Positions 13,486-26,900 of a stretch of DNA of 64,000 nucleotides are shown here, piece by piece. This DNA is from Eonycteris spelaea (Eukaryota > Chordata > Mammalia > Chiroptera > Pteropodidae). The stretch covers positions 8,161,501 to 8,225,500 of the forward strand of contig PUFA01000003.1 of the NCBI GenBank assembly GCA_003508835.1, read 5' to 3'. The first letter of the stretch is position 1. Each line of letters begins with the position of its first letter. A model generated the notes under the pieces. It had not been told where the DNA came from, searched no databases, and was given only the letters and a program-made list of their open reading frames with translations. The position numbers were made by a program, and so were the translations under genes.

Positions 13486-14918
13486 TTCTCTAGATGTTAA
13501 TTTGCTGGTGCTTAGCGGTGACTTTGGCTTGCATTTAGAGTTAGGACTTCTTTTTAACATTACATATTTTTTCATACTTTCAATAGTTGTTTTTTTAATC
13601 AAAGGAATCTGAAACAGTTTTTGGAGTCTCAATTAAATATATGCATGCTGGTAGCCGATTATCTGTGAACAAGTGAGGTTATTATACTGTTACTTGTTTT
13701 CAAACATGTAAGTGATGCTATTTTAAATTTGTAACTTAGAATAAAAAAATACACCAATAGTTTGACAATACTGATACGAGTATTTTAATGTGTTCAGTAT
13801 ATGTGATATTGTTAATTTATTTGACTGAGCTGAGATTCTTGACACTGTATGCTATCTCTTCCTTTTTTTCAAGTGACACTTTAAATTACATACTTTTCAT
13901 GAAGACACGATAAAAAGAGAACGACTTTTCTATATTATGTTCTGTGTATCTTCTTCATGTTATTGAAGAAATGTGTAGTCTATGATTAAATTCTATTTGG
14001 AGTAGCCAGACTGAAATAAGTACTTTCCATGTGGTTTTAAAAAGCTATATAAATACAATGAATTGTCATAAGGACAAATGGTTTTTATTGAAAAGAATAA
14101 TATGCCATGATTTCCTAGAATTGTTTTTTTGATGAAAATATATTTTGGTAAGTTTTCGTGCCCTTTTATATAATGTCATATAAGATTTTATCAGTACAGT
14201 TTTACTCTGGTCCATCTATACACTTGCTCTACTGATTCTGAGAGGTAATATTCAGGCTTCTGTTACTTTGTGTTTGTGAGTTGTCAACCATTGATAAGAC
14301 ATAGCACTTTGGAATGCTTTTCAGATGATCAGAATCTTAAATTAGTCACATAGCCATATTGCTTGTATAGAGGGGATAAAAATGCACATATTCCAATCTG
14401 CTGCTTTTGTGGCTGGACATCTGATATGCCTGCTTGGACTCTTGGCGAAACATTCCCACTCCCTCAGGGATTTAGGGTGCTACTGTAGAATATAGATAGT
14501 CTTGTCTGCAGCAATTAAAATATTTGTAGAGAAAGAGGAGTAACTCTAGTTACCATGTTGGTTTGACTGACTTTTGGGGTTTTCGTAAGTCTTCTTTTCT
14601 GTTTTTGGTTTGCTTGTTCAGAATTGATAATTTTTTAATAAAGAGGACTGATGGATTTTTGATGCCTGAGAATATTTTTCTAAGCTCATATAATTGTTCA
14701 AGTGATGCTTCCAAAGAAATGTGTGACCAGTTGTAGTGACACACTGAGTTGCAAGGTCAAGGAGCAGCCATTCATCAGTGAGGCATAGTTTCTTATGTGC
14801 TGGGCATTATCATACAAGATACCTATCATTAGTGTAGCATGAACTGTGATATGGTTTTCATATTATTTGATAATAAATAAATCATTTTCTAGTAGAAGTG
14901 AGGCAGTCACAATAGGGG

Positions 14919-14943
14919 TACACACACACACACACACACACAA
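14919..14943 (+). repeat. (CA)n microsatellite
   Basis: Eleven CA units in a row. A likely length-variable marker, with no other function visible. Confidence 0.97.
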
Positions 14944-17059
14944 AGCAATAAAATTCCTCACTTGGATTGGGGAAGGGCAATATTTATAAGGTACATTTTT
15001 ACAATTTTATAGACACCTTACCTTAAAAAAAATCTGAAAATGATTTATCAGACATTTACAGAGCAGCAGCCTGTAATTACATATCAAAGTAGGTACATTT
15101 GAAAAGGTTTGTAAACAATCTCTGTTGGATTTAGTGTTACTCAGAGTATGGATATATTTTCGATTTTGCCATGTGGAACATGCAATTGACAACCCAAGAT
15201 TTTTAAATTATTCTAGTATCAATGAGAACTTTTTATTCCCGTTGGTAATTCTGAGAATAAATTTGTTTTTAGCTGCTTGTCTTAAGGCTTTGCATGTTTT
15301 CTGTTTTGTAATCTCTGTTATGATATGCTGAAATTAGAATCTCTACTTTGTACAGTGGTTTATTAAAGATGTTACATTTTTCTAGAGGAATAAAATGTCA
15401 GAAAATTCTATTACTATGTATAGTGACAAACAATAAAATTTCTTGGCATTTCTCTCAGTGAGATTTACGTTTCTAATTAGTGCTATAGGAGACGATTCTT
15501 TCTTGCTGCTGAAATGTTTTGTCTAGAGATAAGAAAGAAACACAAATAATTTCTACTGCAAAATCAATTCTTATCTCCAGACTCCATGTTGGCATCCATT
15601 CTTTCAAACTGAAATGGTGGTCGAGTTTGTTTATGTTGGGGCATTTTAAAATTACCGTGTTAACTCACATTGTCATTCCTGCCATTTGCTAACATCTAAT
15701 TCTCTCATTGTGTAATTGGTGTGCACAGCCAGCTACTTAGAGAGGGATGAATGAGGCAATGATGGTACTAAACAGAAACACAGGGCAATCTGCATATATT
15801 TATGTGTGTGTATAGGTGTGTACCTGAGTGTGCGTAAACAAGCCTGTAGAATAAATAATGTATGTCTTAGTTGACATAAAATTTTACTTGTCATTACTAA
15901 AATTAGAAATCTAAATCAGGATCATTCCTAATTCTCTTCTCCCCTACCCCCATGACCCATTGGTTCTTGGCTAGTGTTAGTTTTACTTCCTAAATACATC
16001 TTTCTTTCTTTGTATCCACACTTTTTGCCATTCATTTTTTCCACTTACGATGTCTTAACTAGATTAGCACATTCACTTTTTATCTCTTTAAATATAGTCT
16101 CCCCCTTTATAAATCTTTTTTTTCTCAAACATTACCACTTATTGTAGAATTTCATAACTGATCATCCACAATATTCGAGAGAATTTTTGCAGCCGGTAAA
16201 CTATGAATCAAATGATACTGTCAGTTGTATGTTTGGCAATAATTAGATAAAATTGGGTATGATACTTTTTTCCCAGCCACATGGTATCTGAAGAAATGCA
16301 TGATATTCTGATAATGTAGGGTTTATGATATAAATAATGAAAGCATACATTATAATTTACAGTTAGATGAGACTTGAGTTTCCAGTCTGGTCATTTTTAT
16401 ATACATTTGGTTCCCTCTAAAATATGTCGCTTAAAATGTTATTTGTTGGCATTGTATGCTTTTTCATACATAATTAGTTTTCAATGAACTGGTATAAACT
16501 GGTGAATAAAAATTCATAATTTATACATGGATATCACTTATTGTTTAAAGATAACTTTATAATCTGCCATAAATTAAACTATTTTTACTTGGTTCCTTTT
16601 TTATAGTCAGAAAGTGATTGAAATAATTCATCAAGGGGATGTGGAAGTATGTCCTGAGTTAGTAATTATGTGAAACACCCTATGAGGTCAGTTTCCAACT
16701 CTTCAGCACACCCCTAATCAGTTTGGACATGGGCTACTTTAAAGCCTTTGTAGTCAAGAATCTGATATTGCAGCCACAGCTGACTACTGGCCTTTCACCG
16801 TGAAATTTCCCCCACTATCTTTTCATGATTTGGAAAGTAGAAGTAAAGCCCCATGAGGCATTCACGTATTGTATCGTGTGTTTGGGAGTGTGTACTCACA
16901 CTCACATGCACTTCTGGTAGTTATTACATAGTTTCATGAGAAACCTATATGGTTTGATTACCTAAGTGGGGAAGAAGCATTTTTCAGAATGAATGCCTCA
17001 CTAACAGAGCAATTTTGGAACAGGACTCTTCCTGGTTCCCATATTGAAGTCATGCTAGT

Positions 17060-17490
17060 AGTAAATGACTTAATCTGCTCAGGCTGCCCTTAACAAAATA
17101 CCATAGACTGTATGGCTTAAACAATAGACATTTATTTTCTCACAGCTCTGGAGGTTAGAAGTCCCGTATCAAGGTCCAATAGGGTAGGTTTCTGGTGAGG
17201 CCTCTTTTTCTGGCTTGCAGACAGCCACCTTCTCGTTATGTCCTCACATGGCCTTTCCTGAGTATGCTTGCAGAGAGAGAGAAAAAAAGAGAGAATGAAG
17301 TCTTTGGAGTGTCTTCTTACAGGCACGCACTCCTGTCAGATCAAGGCCTCATCCTTGTGACCACAGACAACTTTAATCGCTTCCTTAGGGGTCCCTCTCC
17401 AACTGCAGCCACACTAGGGCCTAGAGCTTCAACATATGAATTTTGGGGGAACACAAAATTTACATTTGTAACAGTGATCAGAATTTTGAA
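17060..17490 (-). mobile_element. MaLR LTR (MLT1/MST type), antisense
   Basis: Colinear with the reverse complement of a MaLR LTR: 'aacaaaataccatagactgt', 'tttattttctcacagctctg', 'gaggttagaagtcccgtatc', 'tatgtcctcacatggccttt', 'catccttgtgacc', 'ttcaacatatgaattttggg'. Internal GA-rich expansion near 17272-17295. A solitary LTR with no internal region beside it. Confidence 0.88.
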
Positions 17491-18754
17491 CTTTTTATTT
17501 CTGTAATTCATGGCATGCCATAAGAATATTTCTCAAATTTTGAGTGTCTGATTTATCTCAGAATGTGTTGAAAACAATATGCTTAATACTGTCCTGTGCT
17601 TCCATTTTTACATACTTTTAATATGTGTTTTCAAATGTTATTTCTAACATAGTAACCAAAAGAATACTTAGGTTAACTTTCACGTTCAAATGCAATGAAT
17701 ATATTCACATAACAAATTGATTTGAATTTTATTTGAAGCCTTTGGCAAAAATAGCTGTGGTGACTGCACATATCCCTCAAGGCATCAGTATTCACTAAGG
17801 TATACAATTATAGCTGTGAAAAGGCCACTTCTTTAATACGCCTTTTCATTTTGTCAGGATTTCTTCATTCTTCCAAACAGTTGAACAAAAAGGTAATTTA
17901 GCTGATTTCAGCTTTATCAAGATCCAGGTGTAATTTACTCCAGAACTACTGAGCACTCTATAAATATTTCAGTGCAGAAATAGAAGCAGAAATGGATATA
18001 AAATTACATCGTATGTGAGTCTTTCTAGGATCCTATGCAGGTGAAAATCTTTGGGGAGGCATTTAACTGGGGTGATTTTATTTAATTTTTGTCTAAGTGG
18101 TGTTTTTCTTTTTATGTCTTCATTTCATTGCTTGTGCTCTTAATTGCCACATGCCTAAATGATTTTAGTTTTGCTTTGTTGTTTTGAACTTGACAACATA
18201 ATTCAAATGCAAAACAGTTGATGTGCTGACATGGAGACTTCTTTTTATAGTTGATTTGTTTTTAGAAGAATAAAAATTATGACATTTTGTTAAGCCAGGT
18301 TTTCTAAAAGCTACAGTGTATAATTTCTAAGAATAAGTCTTCATTCTTTCAGGACAATTAGGGGCTATTTATCCTACATCTCCTTATGCAAAATCAAATT
18401 GAAAATTATTGACTGGGAGTCTGTCTGAAATTTAGGTTATCTCTATTAGCATTTTTTTGTTGTTTTAAAGTTAAGGCTTGCGCTCGGTGCTGCACAAGGC
18501 TTGTGTTCTGGCCTTGCTTTCTCTGCAGTCTGTTGGTAATCATCTTCTGGCCAGGTTCACAGTATTCAGGAGTGTAGGTGTAGAGCTTTGCCAGGTGCTT
18601 AGTAGCTAAGTTGAAGGACATCATAGAAATGAAAATAAAGTTGTGGGGATGTAGATATTATAACATGAAATTAATCAATTAAATACTGTACCTGCTGAGT
18701 AACTACTCTGGGGTCACTGTATAAGATACTGGGGTGGAGGGTTGAATCTTTAAG

Positions 18755-18870
18755 TCATGTATTCATTTCATTAACATTTATTAAGCACATGCTATGTTCT
18801 TGAGACTATAGAAGTTGCTAGATTAATAGATGAATAAAATGTGGTCCCTGCTTTTGAGGATTTAATAGCA
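18755..18870 (-). mobile_element. LINE2 3' end, antisense
   Basis: The sequence 'aacatttattaagcacatgc' ... 'gatgaataaaatgtggtccc' ... 'tgcttttgaggattta' is the reverse complement of the L2 terminus. Confidence 0.75.
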
Positions 18871-19194
18871 TGGTTCCAGAACAGTCTTCTCTATGTAATT
18901 TCATTAGGTCTTTTAACCTCTCCTCCATGGAGCATGTTTTCAGCACAATGTATAATGTTTTTTTTTTTTAATTTTTAAATTTAGGGATTTCTAAATTTCT
19001 TTTGAATTCTTAATAAAATATATAATAAAATATATGATCCAGCATGCCAAGAAGTGTTGTATTTCCATCATAAATATAAGCTAATTAAGGTAAGGAATGC
19101 ACACCTTTATATCTATTAATTTATTTGACATAGTGCTAAGATATCTTGCTTATGTTGTATGTCAATCAAATTAATGAGTAGGGGCTGATGATTA

Positions 19195-19415
19195 AAATAA
19201 CACCTGATATTTTATCATTAATTTATATTAAGCCCAGTGCTAAGGGCTTTACATGAAATGTCTTTTAAGGAACTTTTGAGGTGGGTTGATGATACTGCAT
19301 TTCTAATTTTACAGGTCGAGAATCTGAGGCAAACAAGGTTAAGTGACTTGAGGCTGTTCATCCAGCTATCAAGTGACATGTCTGGGATTTGATTTCTGGT
19401 TCAGAACCAATTGCA
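19195..19415 (-). mobile_element. MIR SINE, antisense
   Basis: Contains 'cccagtgctaagggctttac', 'aattttacaggtcgagaatc', 'aacaaggttaagtgactt' and 'gggatttgatttctggttc', in the reverse-complement MIR order. Confidence 0.88.
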
Positions 19416-21224
19416 TGTAAACTTTTAAAATACTTGTAGCCTGAGCCTAATAAAATTTTGATTAAATAGAAGTATTGGTATATGATTCTATTAAGTAAAC
19501 ACGCCCCTCCCCCCAATCCCCTTTATTGGCTCTCCTGGCTAATTGTTGAGTTTCTTAAAGTCTAGCCTATATATAGGTGTGTTGAGACGCTTTCAGTTTA
19601 TAGCCTAATTGTAAATAGGATTGAAGGGTGAAAAAAACTTTTTCATAACCCATTTACATTTGGAGGATGCAAAGCCTCAGATGAACTTTAACTGTTGTGA
19701 TAGTCCAAAGGAGGAGGATGACTTTAAGTGATGATCTGGACCTATGAACAAGCAGCGAAACATATTTGAAATGTAACTTCTTACTGTTTGTTTTAGAAGA
19801 AAATGCTGTGATGGTAGGAAACATCCTTTGGGTAATGGAAGAACCAAGGACTCTCACCGTTTTGTTGTTGGTATAGGATTTATAGATTTGAACTTGTTTC
19901 TGAGGAACTCGCTAATTGTGATCAGTCAAAGCATAGTTGATAGCAACATGTAGATAATCCAAAGACAATTTTAGAGGGTGGGGGTTACTACACTTGTGAA
20001 TGAATAGTGGGACTGACTAAATCATGCTTATGTTGGGAGTAGGGGAGGCGAAATTATTAACATTGTTCTATTTCAAGAGACACAGCTAGGGAAAGGAAAG
20101 GAGTCCCGAAAGAACAAGTGAGTATAGTTTCAGAAGCAGCATTACTGCATTTTTTAGGACATTTTCTTAAGCGGAGAGTAATCAGATATACTTGACTATT
20201 GTTGGTAATTTGTGTCATAACCACTTATTCATCCTTCCTCGTCTCATCTATCCATATTGTATTTCCACTGAGAGGTATAAAAACACCACTATTTCTGTCT
20301 CATTTTTTCTTTTTACGAAAGATATAAAAATTCCAGGCAGAGCACATTCTCCTTCAGGCCACTGCGGCTAGTGTGAATTCATTACTTAGTGCTTCTCGGG
20401 CTTTTCTGTATTAACTACAACAGTGTATACAATGATTATTATTCAATTTGTTGCTTAAATTGTATGTATTGAAGGTGCCCTGTTGGTTGCGATATAGAGA
20501 AAAAATGACATTCATGAAGATTTAGAACAAGTTGTTACTAGTGGAATAGTCTAAAGAATGGCTCAAATCTTCAATTCTTAAGTGTTAGGATTAGCAAAGG
20601 TCACTTCTGGAATGTCCCTGTACTTCTGCCCAAAAAGGAAAGTGCTGAATCAGGACACAGAAAAGTAGTATTTGGAATTAGAATAGTTTATACTGTCATT
20701 TCTCTTATCCATCCTTAATATTGAGGATGTTAATTTTTAAAATTATAATTTTAGTTTTTTAGACACTATCCTTTTGAGTCAGCCATTTTGAAACTTTATT
20801 AGTATGTCTGTTAGATATAGTCATATGTTCTTATATTTTCTCACAGTAGTGATGAGGAATTATGAAATAATATATGTAGAACTGTGAGTAGGAGGAGATA
20901 ATTATCTAAATTTTAAATCTGGTGTTTCCCCGACTTCATTTTCAACCACCTGGTCACCAAAGCCTTTATTAAAATTGTTTCTTGTGATAAGAGAATAGTG
21001 GACAGAATAATTTCTAATAGCTGAGGAATCACACCTTTTGGTAAAGTTAGGGATAGTTTACACAAGGGGCCATTTGCTGTTATCCAGTTTTTAAGCCATG
21101 CTTTTGAGAATTTATTTGAAAGCAAGTTTTTCTAAAAACTGAGGACATTCAGAGCAGCCTCTACTACATTAGGATGCAATCTAAGATGTAAATGAAGTTT
21201 AAGTCAGAACTATAACATTTTGTT

Positions 21225-21340
21225 GGCAGATCATATAGTCTTAAACTTTTATCTTACAGATCAATAAACTAAGGCTTAGAGAAAATGAGCTGTCCACCAT
21301 AGTAGAAATAGTAAAATTTGACTTGTCTTTAAATTTAGAA
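21225..21340 (-). mobile_element. MIR fragment, antisense
   Basis: A core of 'cttacagatcaataaactaa' followed by 'ggcttagagaaaatgagctg' matches the antisense MIR 'tttacagatgaggaaactga' core. Only the middle of the element remains. Confidence 0.65.
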
Positions 21341-23129
21341 GAGGCTGATCATTTCAGAATTTGAGAAGAATGTGCAAAAGCCTAGTAGTAAGTGAAGGCT
21401 TGACTGTATAAAGAAAAGATGGTAAATTCTTTGTTCTAAGGTACTATATCTAAGGGACATGTCTTTCAACAGATTTCCTGAAGTGATGGGTTTTCATTGA
21501 TCCAGTCACCTTTATTACTTGATTTTATTTGTCTTCAGTAGTACACTTGTAACTTGGCAGGAGTTAAGTGTACAAGAGAACTTGTGCTGTAATTTATACT
21601 TCAAACGGTGATCTAATATTCTTGATTCCGACCTCATTGGCTCCTTGTTACCATGAAGACCTTGCCCAAAGGAAGACAATGAGAAGAACAGGGAAATTGT
21701 TGTGGCCACCTTACGTTCCTACGTCTGTGGGCAGATGAAGAAAGCCAGTGAACTCAGTAAGGCACAGTGCCTTAGATCATTGTATTAAATATGCTTATTC
21801 CATTTATTCTTTGGAACGCCTGTAATATGAGGTAATATACAAAGCAAGGGCAAATAGATTTGCCTGCAGACAATTTGAGGCTACCAGCTCATCCAGCACC
21901 TTTTGTTCTCTTTTCCAAATTTTCCCTTTGGATTTCTTACAGCTCATTCCCTTTCTTCATTCACACTGTGATAATATAGTTATGTTTACTTAAGATTTCC
22001 TCTGTTCTCTACAACACATAAATGGATAACAATTAAATATTTAAATTTAATAACAAAAAAATTGAGTTGTCTGAGATGTCCAGTGGGTAAATGAAAACAT
22101 TGTCAATTAACGTGAACTTACAGTAAAAGTCTAGTTTTCATTTATTGATTATTTTTCCTGGAATTAATAACTCACTTGATTTTTCTTTATAAATGAATCT
22201 TTAGTATATCAAAGCAGTATAGAATATATGTAATGATTATTTTATGGATTAAATACTATTTGGAGCTGTCAAGTACTTTTTGCAATGAATTCAAGATATG
22301 TTATCTTATTCTTCACTTGCAGTATGATAATTTTGATCTCTGACCTTTCCACTACCTAGTGTGTTTGTATAGATTATAATTTAAAAGTGGATCTGAAAGC
22401 CTATTGCAGTTGTATATTGCTGATTATATTAAACCCTTCGCAATTAATTTAAATTTTTTCAGATTATTTTTCTTAGGTATTGAGAATTGAAAACCAAGAT
22501 ATAACTTTTAATTTGCATTTACTTTAAAGCATAGCCTATTTATATAAACTAGTGTATATATTTACATGGGTATCATGGAGTCCAAAAATAAGTGGTTAAA
22601 TCAAACTTAAGTTCATTTCTCGTATCATAGTCTGAAGGTAGATAGTCCCAGGAACAATGAGATAACTTTGTTATGTCAGAATATCCAGGGAGCCAGGATC
22701 TTTTTTGTTTTGTTGCTTTGTTATCCTTAGGATTTTGTCCTCATCCCCATGGGCTAACGTGGCTTGCCACCGAATCCATGTTCCAAGCAGCAGCTGGGTA
22801 GAGGGGCACAGGCAGTCCTTTTATAGATATTTTCTGAAAGTTGAGTGCATCAGTTTTCTTCATGTCTCATTGGCCAGACACAGAGTTCTGCTTAGGTAAA
22901 TGCAAAGCTGGAGAAGACAGTCTATGGCAGGAGCCATGTTCCCAGGTAAAATGTGGGAGTCTTAACTGTAGGGAAAGATAGTTACTGCGGAACAACTGCC
23001 AGCTTCTGTTGTATCTATTTTTAAATTAAGTCTCATGCTTGGGCATGATTTAGGTTAAATATGTATTATTATTTTTGACAATTGAAAAAAAAAAACTATT
23101 AACTTGGCTTTATGCAAATATCCATATAT

Positions 23130-23445
23130 TTTAAGTCTCTCTGACTCTGCTCAGCCTGTAATGACCTTCACCTTTTCTTGTCTTCCACTCTCTATCTTCC
23201 AAGCCAATTTGATTGTCATGTATCACCTCCTCAGTCAAGATTGCTTTTTAACTCTTCCTTTTACCCTCGCTATTCCATTGTAACATAATATGCGTGTTCC
23301 CTTCTTGTAGAGCCTAATACATTTTTCTCTTGTGATAATAGGACTGCAATTTCCTTAATGGTAGAGTTTATGTCTCATTGACCCTGTCTTCCCCATGGCG
23401 CCCTTCATGTAATAAGTTCATGATATTTTCTGAACGAGTGAACAA
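23130..23445 (+). mobile_element. LINE2 3' end, sense
   Basis: Reads 'gtcatgtatcacctcctcag' ... 'tgataataggactgcaattt' ... 'ttaatggtagagtttatgtc' ... 'tgatattttctgaacgagtg', the usual succession of the last 300 bases of L2. A MIR copy begins immediately after it. Confidence 0.82.
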
Positions 23446-23449
23446 AAAT

Positions 23450-23640
23450 TTGAATCCTAGATCTACTTCTGCTTCTAACATAATGTGTTATCTTGGATAA
23501 GTCACTCAGCCTTTTTTTTTTTTTTTTTTGGTCTTTTCTTTCCAGTAAAATGAGGGAAAATCGTATCTCCGTCTGAGTCATAAGGCTATTAAGGAGATAG
23601 AATAATTTGGTAATTAGGAAAATGTGCTGTCGATTGTAAG
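23450..23640 (+). mobile_element. MIR SINE, sense, interrupted by an 18-base T run
   Basis: 'ttgaatcctagatctacttc', 'gttatcttggataagtcact' and 'ccagtaaaatgagggaaaat' follow MIR order. The normal 'cctcagtttcctcatc' section has expanded into a T run at 23512-23529. Confidence 0.8.
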
Positions 23641-24230
23641 ATACTTGATTTATGAGATTCTTTATTCAGTGTTTGCTGTATTATTAGAAATTTGGGCAAC
23701 TTAATCACGATTGAATGCATTGTCAAGTCAAATTTGTATTCTGAGATATTTCAGGGTAGTATTTTGGCACATTGGAGACAAAAGGTTCATGTTTCAATAA
23801 GTATATAATATTATTTAATGCTTAATTTTTATCTAAAATTTCCTGAGAAGTTAAAAAAGGAATTCTAGTTTGTGTTCTTGGCTCAAATTCAATAAGATTT
23901 AAAACCATGGTTATTCGATGAATCGGAGCCTGAATTGTTTTTAATATGATATATGCCAGTGAGTAATGTTGAGACTTCAGGATCAGGGATTTTCTTGATT
24001 TCCAATGTTACCAGTGAGTAAATTATTTTTCAGTAAATGAGACGCTTTTGGGGGATCTTATTTGTAACTCAGAAGATGTATTTCTCTAGCTAGCTCTCAT
24101 AATGGGCCCCTTTAGCCTTTCAGATGTACAATATCGATGCAATATTTCCACCACTTTCTCATCCTCTAAATTTACATATGTTGACATATATCCTGACAGT
24201 ACCTTCTGCTAATTATTAAACTGGTATTTT

Positions 24231-24253
24231 GGGAGGAGGTGGCGGGGGGGGGG
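24231..24253 (+). repeat. G-rich tract with ten consecutive G
   Basis: GGGAGGAGGTGGC followed by ten G. Several closely spaced G runs on one strand could form a G-quadruplex; this is inference from sequence only. Confidence 0.8.
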
Positions 24254-26189
24254 AAGATGTGTCTCAGAGTCCTATTTATACTGTCATTCAAATTCTGTTT
24301 GAAATTTGATTATGAAACTTTAAATACACAAAATGGAATTTTGGAGAATAGACTGTAGGGGGGAAAAAAACTTTGCTGTCTCTGAGGAGGTCAATGTATA
24401 ATATGTAAGTAATGATTAATTACATGGAAAAATCTATGCCATTATTTTCTTCTACCATTAAGGTTCTCAAAGTTTTTGCTTGTTTAATATTTATTGAATG
24501 TCCATAGTGTACTAGGAGTTTTCCATTATACTGAAATAATTTTGCTGTCTGTTAAATACAGGATAGAATATATTTTATCTTGGAAATATGATTTCGAAGA
24601 TTGATTTCCAAGATTCTGATAAATTGTATATATGATAATGCCTTAGCATCTGTTGATTATTACCATCACTGCCGCCTTATATCTTCTTAATTAAGATACA
24701 GATCATCATCTCCCTAAGAAACTTTCCCAGGTGTAAATGATGTGGTTCCTTCTTTCATATTTCACGAGAGGATTTTTTAATGTATCTTTATCACAGTTCT
24801 TTTTATTTACATGTCTTTCTCCGAACTAAACTCTTGAGTTCCAAGATAACGTAGTGACATATCTTACTCATGTCAGTATATGCTGTATAGCTCCTAGATC
24901 ACAGCAGAAATCTTAGCAGATGTTTGCTTAAATATATATTACTTATTGACATCTCCAACTGACATGTGTATAAGGGCTGGTTTGAGGAGACTCATGTTAC
25001 TGTACTTGATCAGACCCTTAGATTAAGAGGATCAATATATCAAACATGAGGACTAAAAGTTTAGGAGGAAAAGCATTGTATGTTGCTAAGCACCAAGTGG
25101 ACTGTAGGTTTGGGCTAAGCAATTAAGTGATCTATTCCTTTAAACATAATGTTTTCTGAGTCCTTTGCCTAGGTATTCATTCATTCTTTGTATTTTTTTT
25201 TTTTGAGAACATGCCACTTTTTATGAGATGCAGTGAAATTAGTGGGGAATGTCCAGAAACACCTAACGAGTATTAACATTTAGTATAAATCTCAGGTCCA
25301 AACCTGTCTAAAAGGCTTTTGGATATTTGACATCAGTGGAATAATTGACTTGGGAACCAAAGTATATGCTAAATGGGTAGAGGAGGCAGTGCACCAGGTG
25401 GATGTTACCCAGCTTTTCATTTTTAATACAGACTGAATATAACTGACAAGGATTGGATGTGTCTGGCCAGTAAAACAAGTGAAATGAAAACCAGAGACAG
25501 AATTCTGCTAATTTTAAGTAGAATTACATATGACAGGCAGTCTTATAGATAGTCGTTTATTTGATGCAAATAATAATTTAGGGTGAGTACATAGAAAATA
25601 ATGCTGCAGCGACGTAACCCATTTAATTTCATTTTAGACACATTCTGGAACTAGAGAAACAAAATTTTGTGCTGGGATTGAAAGTTTTAGCTATCAGTAG
25701 TGTATTAGTTTGGGAGAAAGGGGCGAGTAAAAAGGAAATGTATAGTCTTTAACTTTTGTAATAAAGATCTGAAGAAGATAAAAATAATGAATTCTCTGGT
25801 TAAACTTTGAAAACTCTATATCTATCGCTTTGTTTCTGAAAAGCCTATTCATTAAGAACTGAGAAGGAAGATTGATATATTTTAAGTTTGTTCTTGCTTT
25901 TTAACATATAATAGTTCTCAGGCCTCCCTTGATCATTTTTTATTATTCCTACCATTTGAAGTTATTCATTTAAAGGTTCCTGGCCCTGTCTGCATGATTA
26001 GCAAGTGCTGTCAGTCTAGAGCTCCGTGATCAGTGGAGAGTCTGATAATGCAGTCGAGGTGATGGTCTTTAGGAATATGAAAGTGGTGTTGCACAGTGGG
26101 ATTCAGGAGGAATCAGGCCTGTTTGGTAATACCAGACGGAGCTTCAGGGGTTAATTTGGCATTGTTCCATCCTCTCTCTCAACAAAGCC

Positions 26190-26234
26190 AAGGTTTTTTT
26201 TTTTCTTTTCTTTCTTCTTTCTTTTTTTTTTTTA
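26190..26234 (+). repeat. Polypyrimidine (T/C) tract
   Basis: Nearly pure T and C over about 45 bases. It precedes a second short pyrimidine tract ending CCCTTCAG at 26325, discussed as a cryptic acceptor. Confidence 0.9.
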
Positions 26235-26571
26235 ATTAAATAATATTGGAATAGTTTGATCCTGTATACCAAGTTTAGAAGATTAGCCTTGGAAACCAAC
26301 ATTGTGTTTTCTCTCTTCCCTTCAGGACAAAGTATGTTCCGTTTGGGACCGCCTCAACTACCTTACCAGGCAGCACCAGGTCTTCATATGCTTTCAGTTT
26401 ACCCTCTACTATGGAAAGGATCTTTCTTTAAATGTTCATATTGTCACCTTGAGAAAGCAATATATACATGTATATGTATATAGGATGAGTTAAGCAGCTG
26501 TAAATAAATATGACATAGTAGAAGAGTGGTTTGTGGGAGTTTTACTATATATACACATATATAATATTTTC

Positions 26572-26900
26572 CAGTCTGGTTTCAGAACCCGGCATGGCTT
26601 GGAGACAGCGTTGGTGTGTATGAAGGATCTTCCTCGAATGAAGGATTTGGGACAACTTTCCATGATGATTATATTAGAGCCTCAGCTGCTTTCGTGTTGG
26701 TCATGAGGTGATGCTGAACCGAATGCTTGAACTAGCAGGAGTGGCTGGGATTTCATTGGAGTGGTTCCATTCATTCCTTCCGGGTAGGTACCAGCTAGTG
26801 GCGGGAGAAAATGAACATTGAGGGTCTTCCTGTATGGAACCGCATAGTTGTCACTCAATCCCCTGTTCATGTTTAGTGGGTTTGAGAAGACAACTGGGCA
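26572..26900 (+). mobile_element. L2/CR1-clade LINE reverse-transcriptase fragment
   Basis: A frame beginning at 26572 reads QSGFRTRHGLETALVCMKDL, matching the QSGFR.GH.TETALL motif of L2/CR1-type reverse transcriptases. It continues MKDLGQLSMMIILE, where the palm 'LLDLSAAFD' would follow. After a one-base shift, HEVMLNRMLELAGVAG and LEWFHSFLPGRYQLVAG match the 'HxILLxRL...GVxGxxLxWFxSFLxGRxQ' block. At least one frameshift and a stop after GENEH make it non-functional. The match may extend a little past 26900 but becomes unclear. Confidence 0.8.

Noticed and set aside
16885..16920. Short GAGTGTG/CACACTC hairpin
   Set aside because: Only a 7-bp stem in GT/CA-rich sequence. Expected by chance.
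20913..21125. 70-codon minus-strand frame with a somewhat protein-like composition
   Set aside because: I looked for a processed-pseudogene match and recognised none. No poly-A tail or target duplication found near it.
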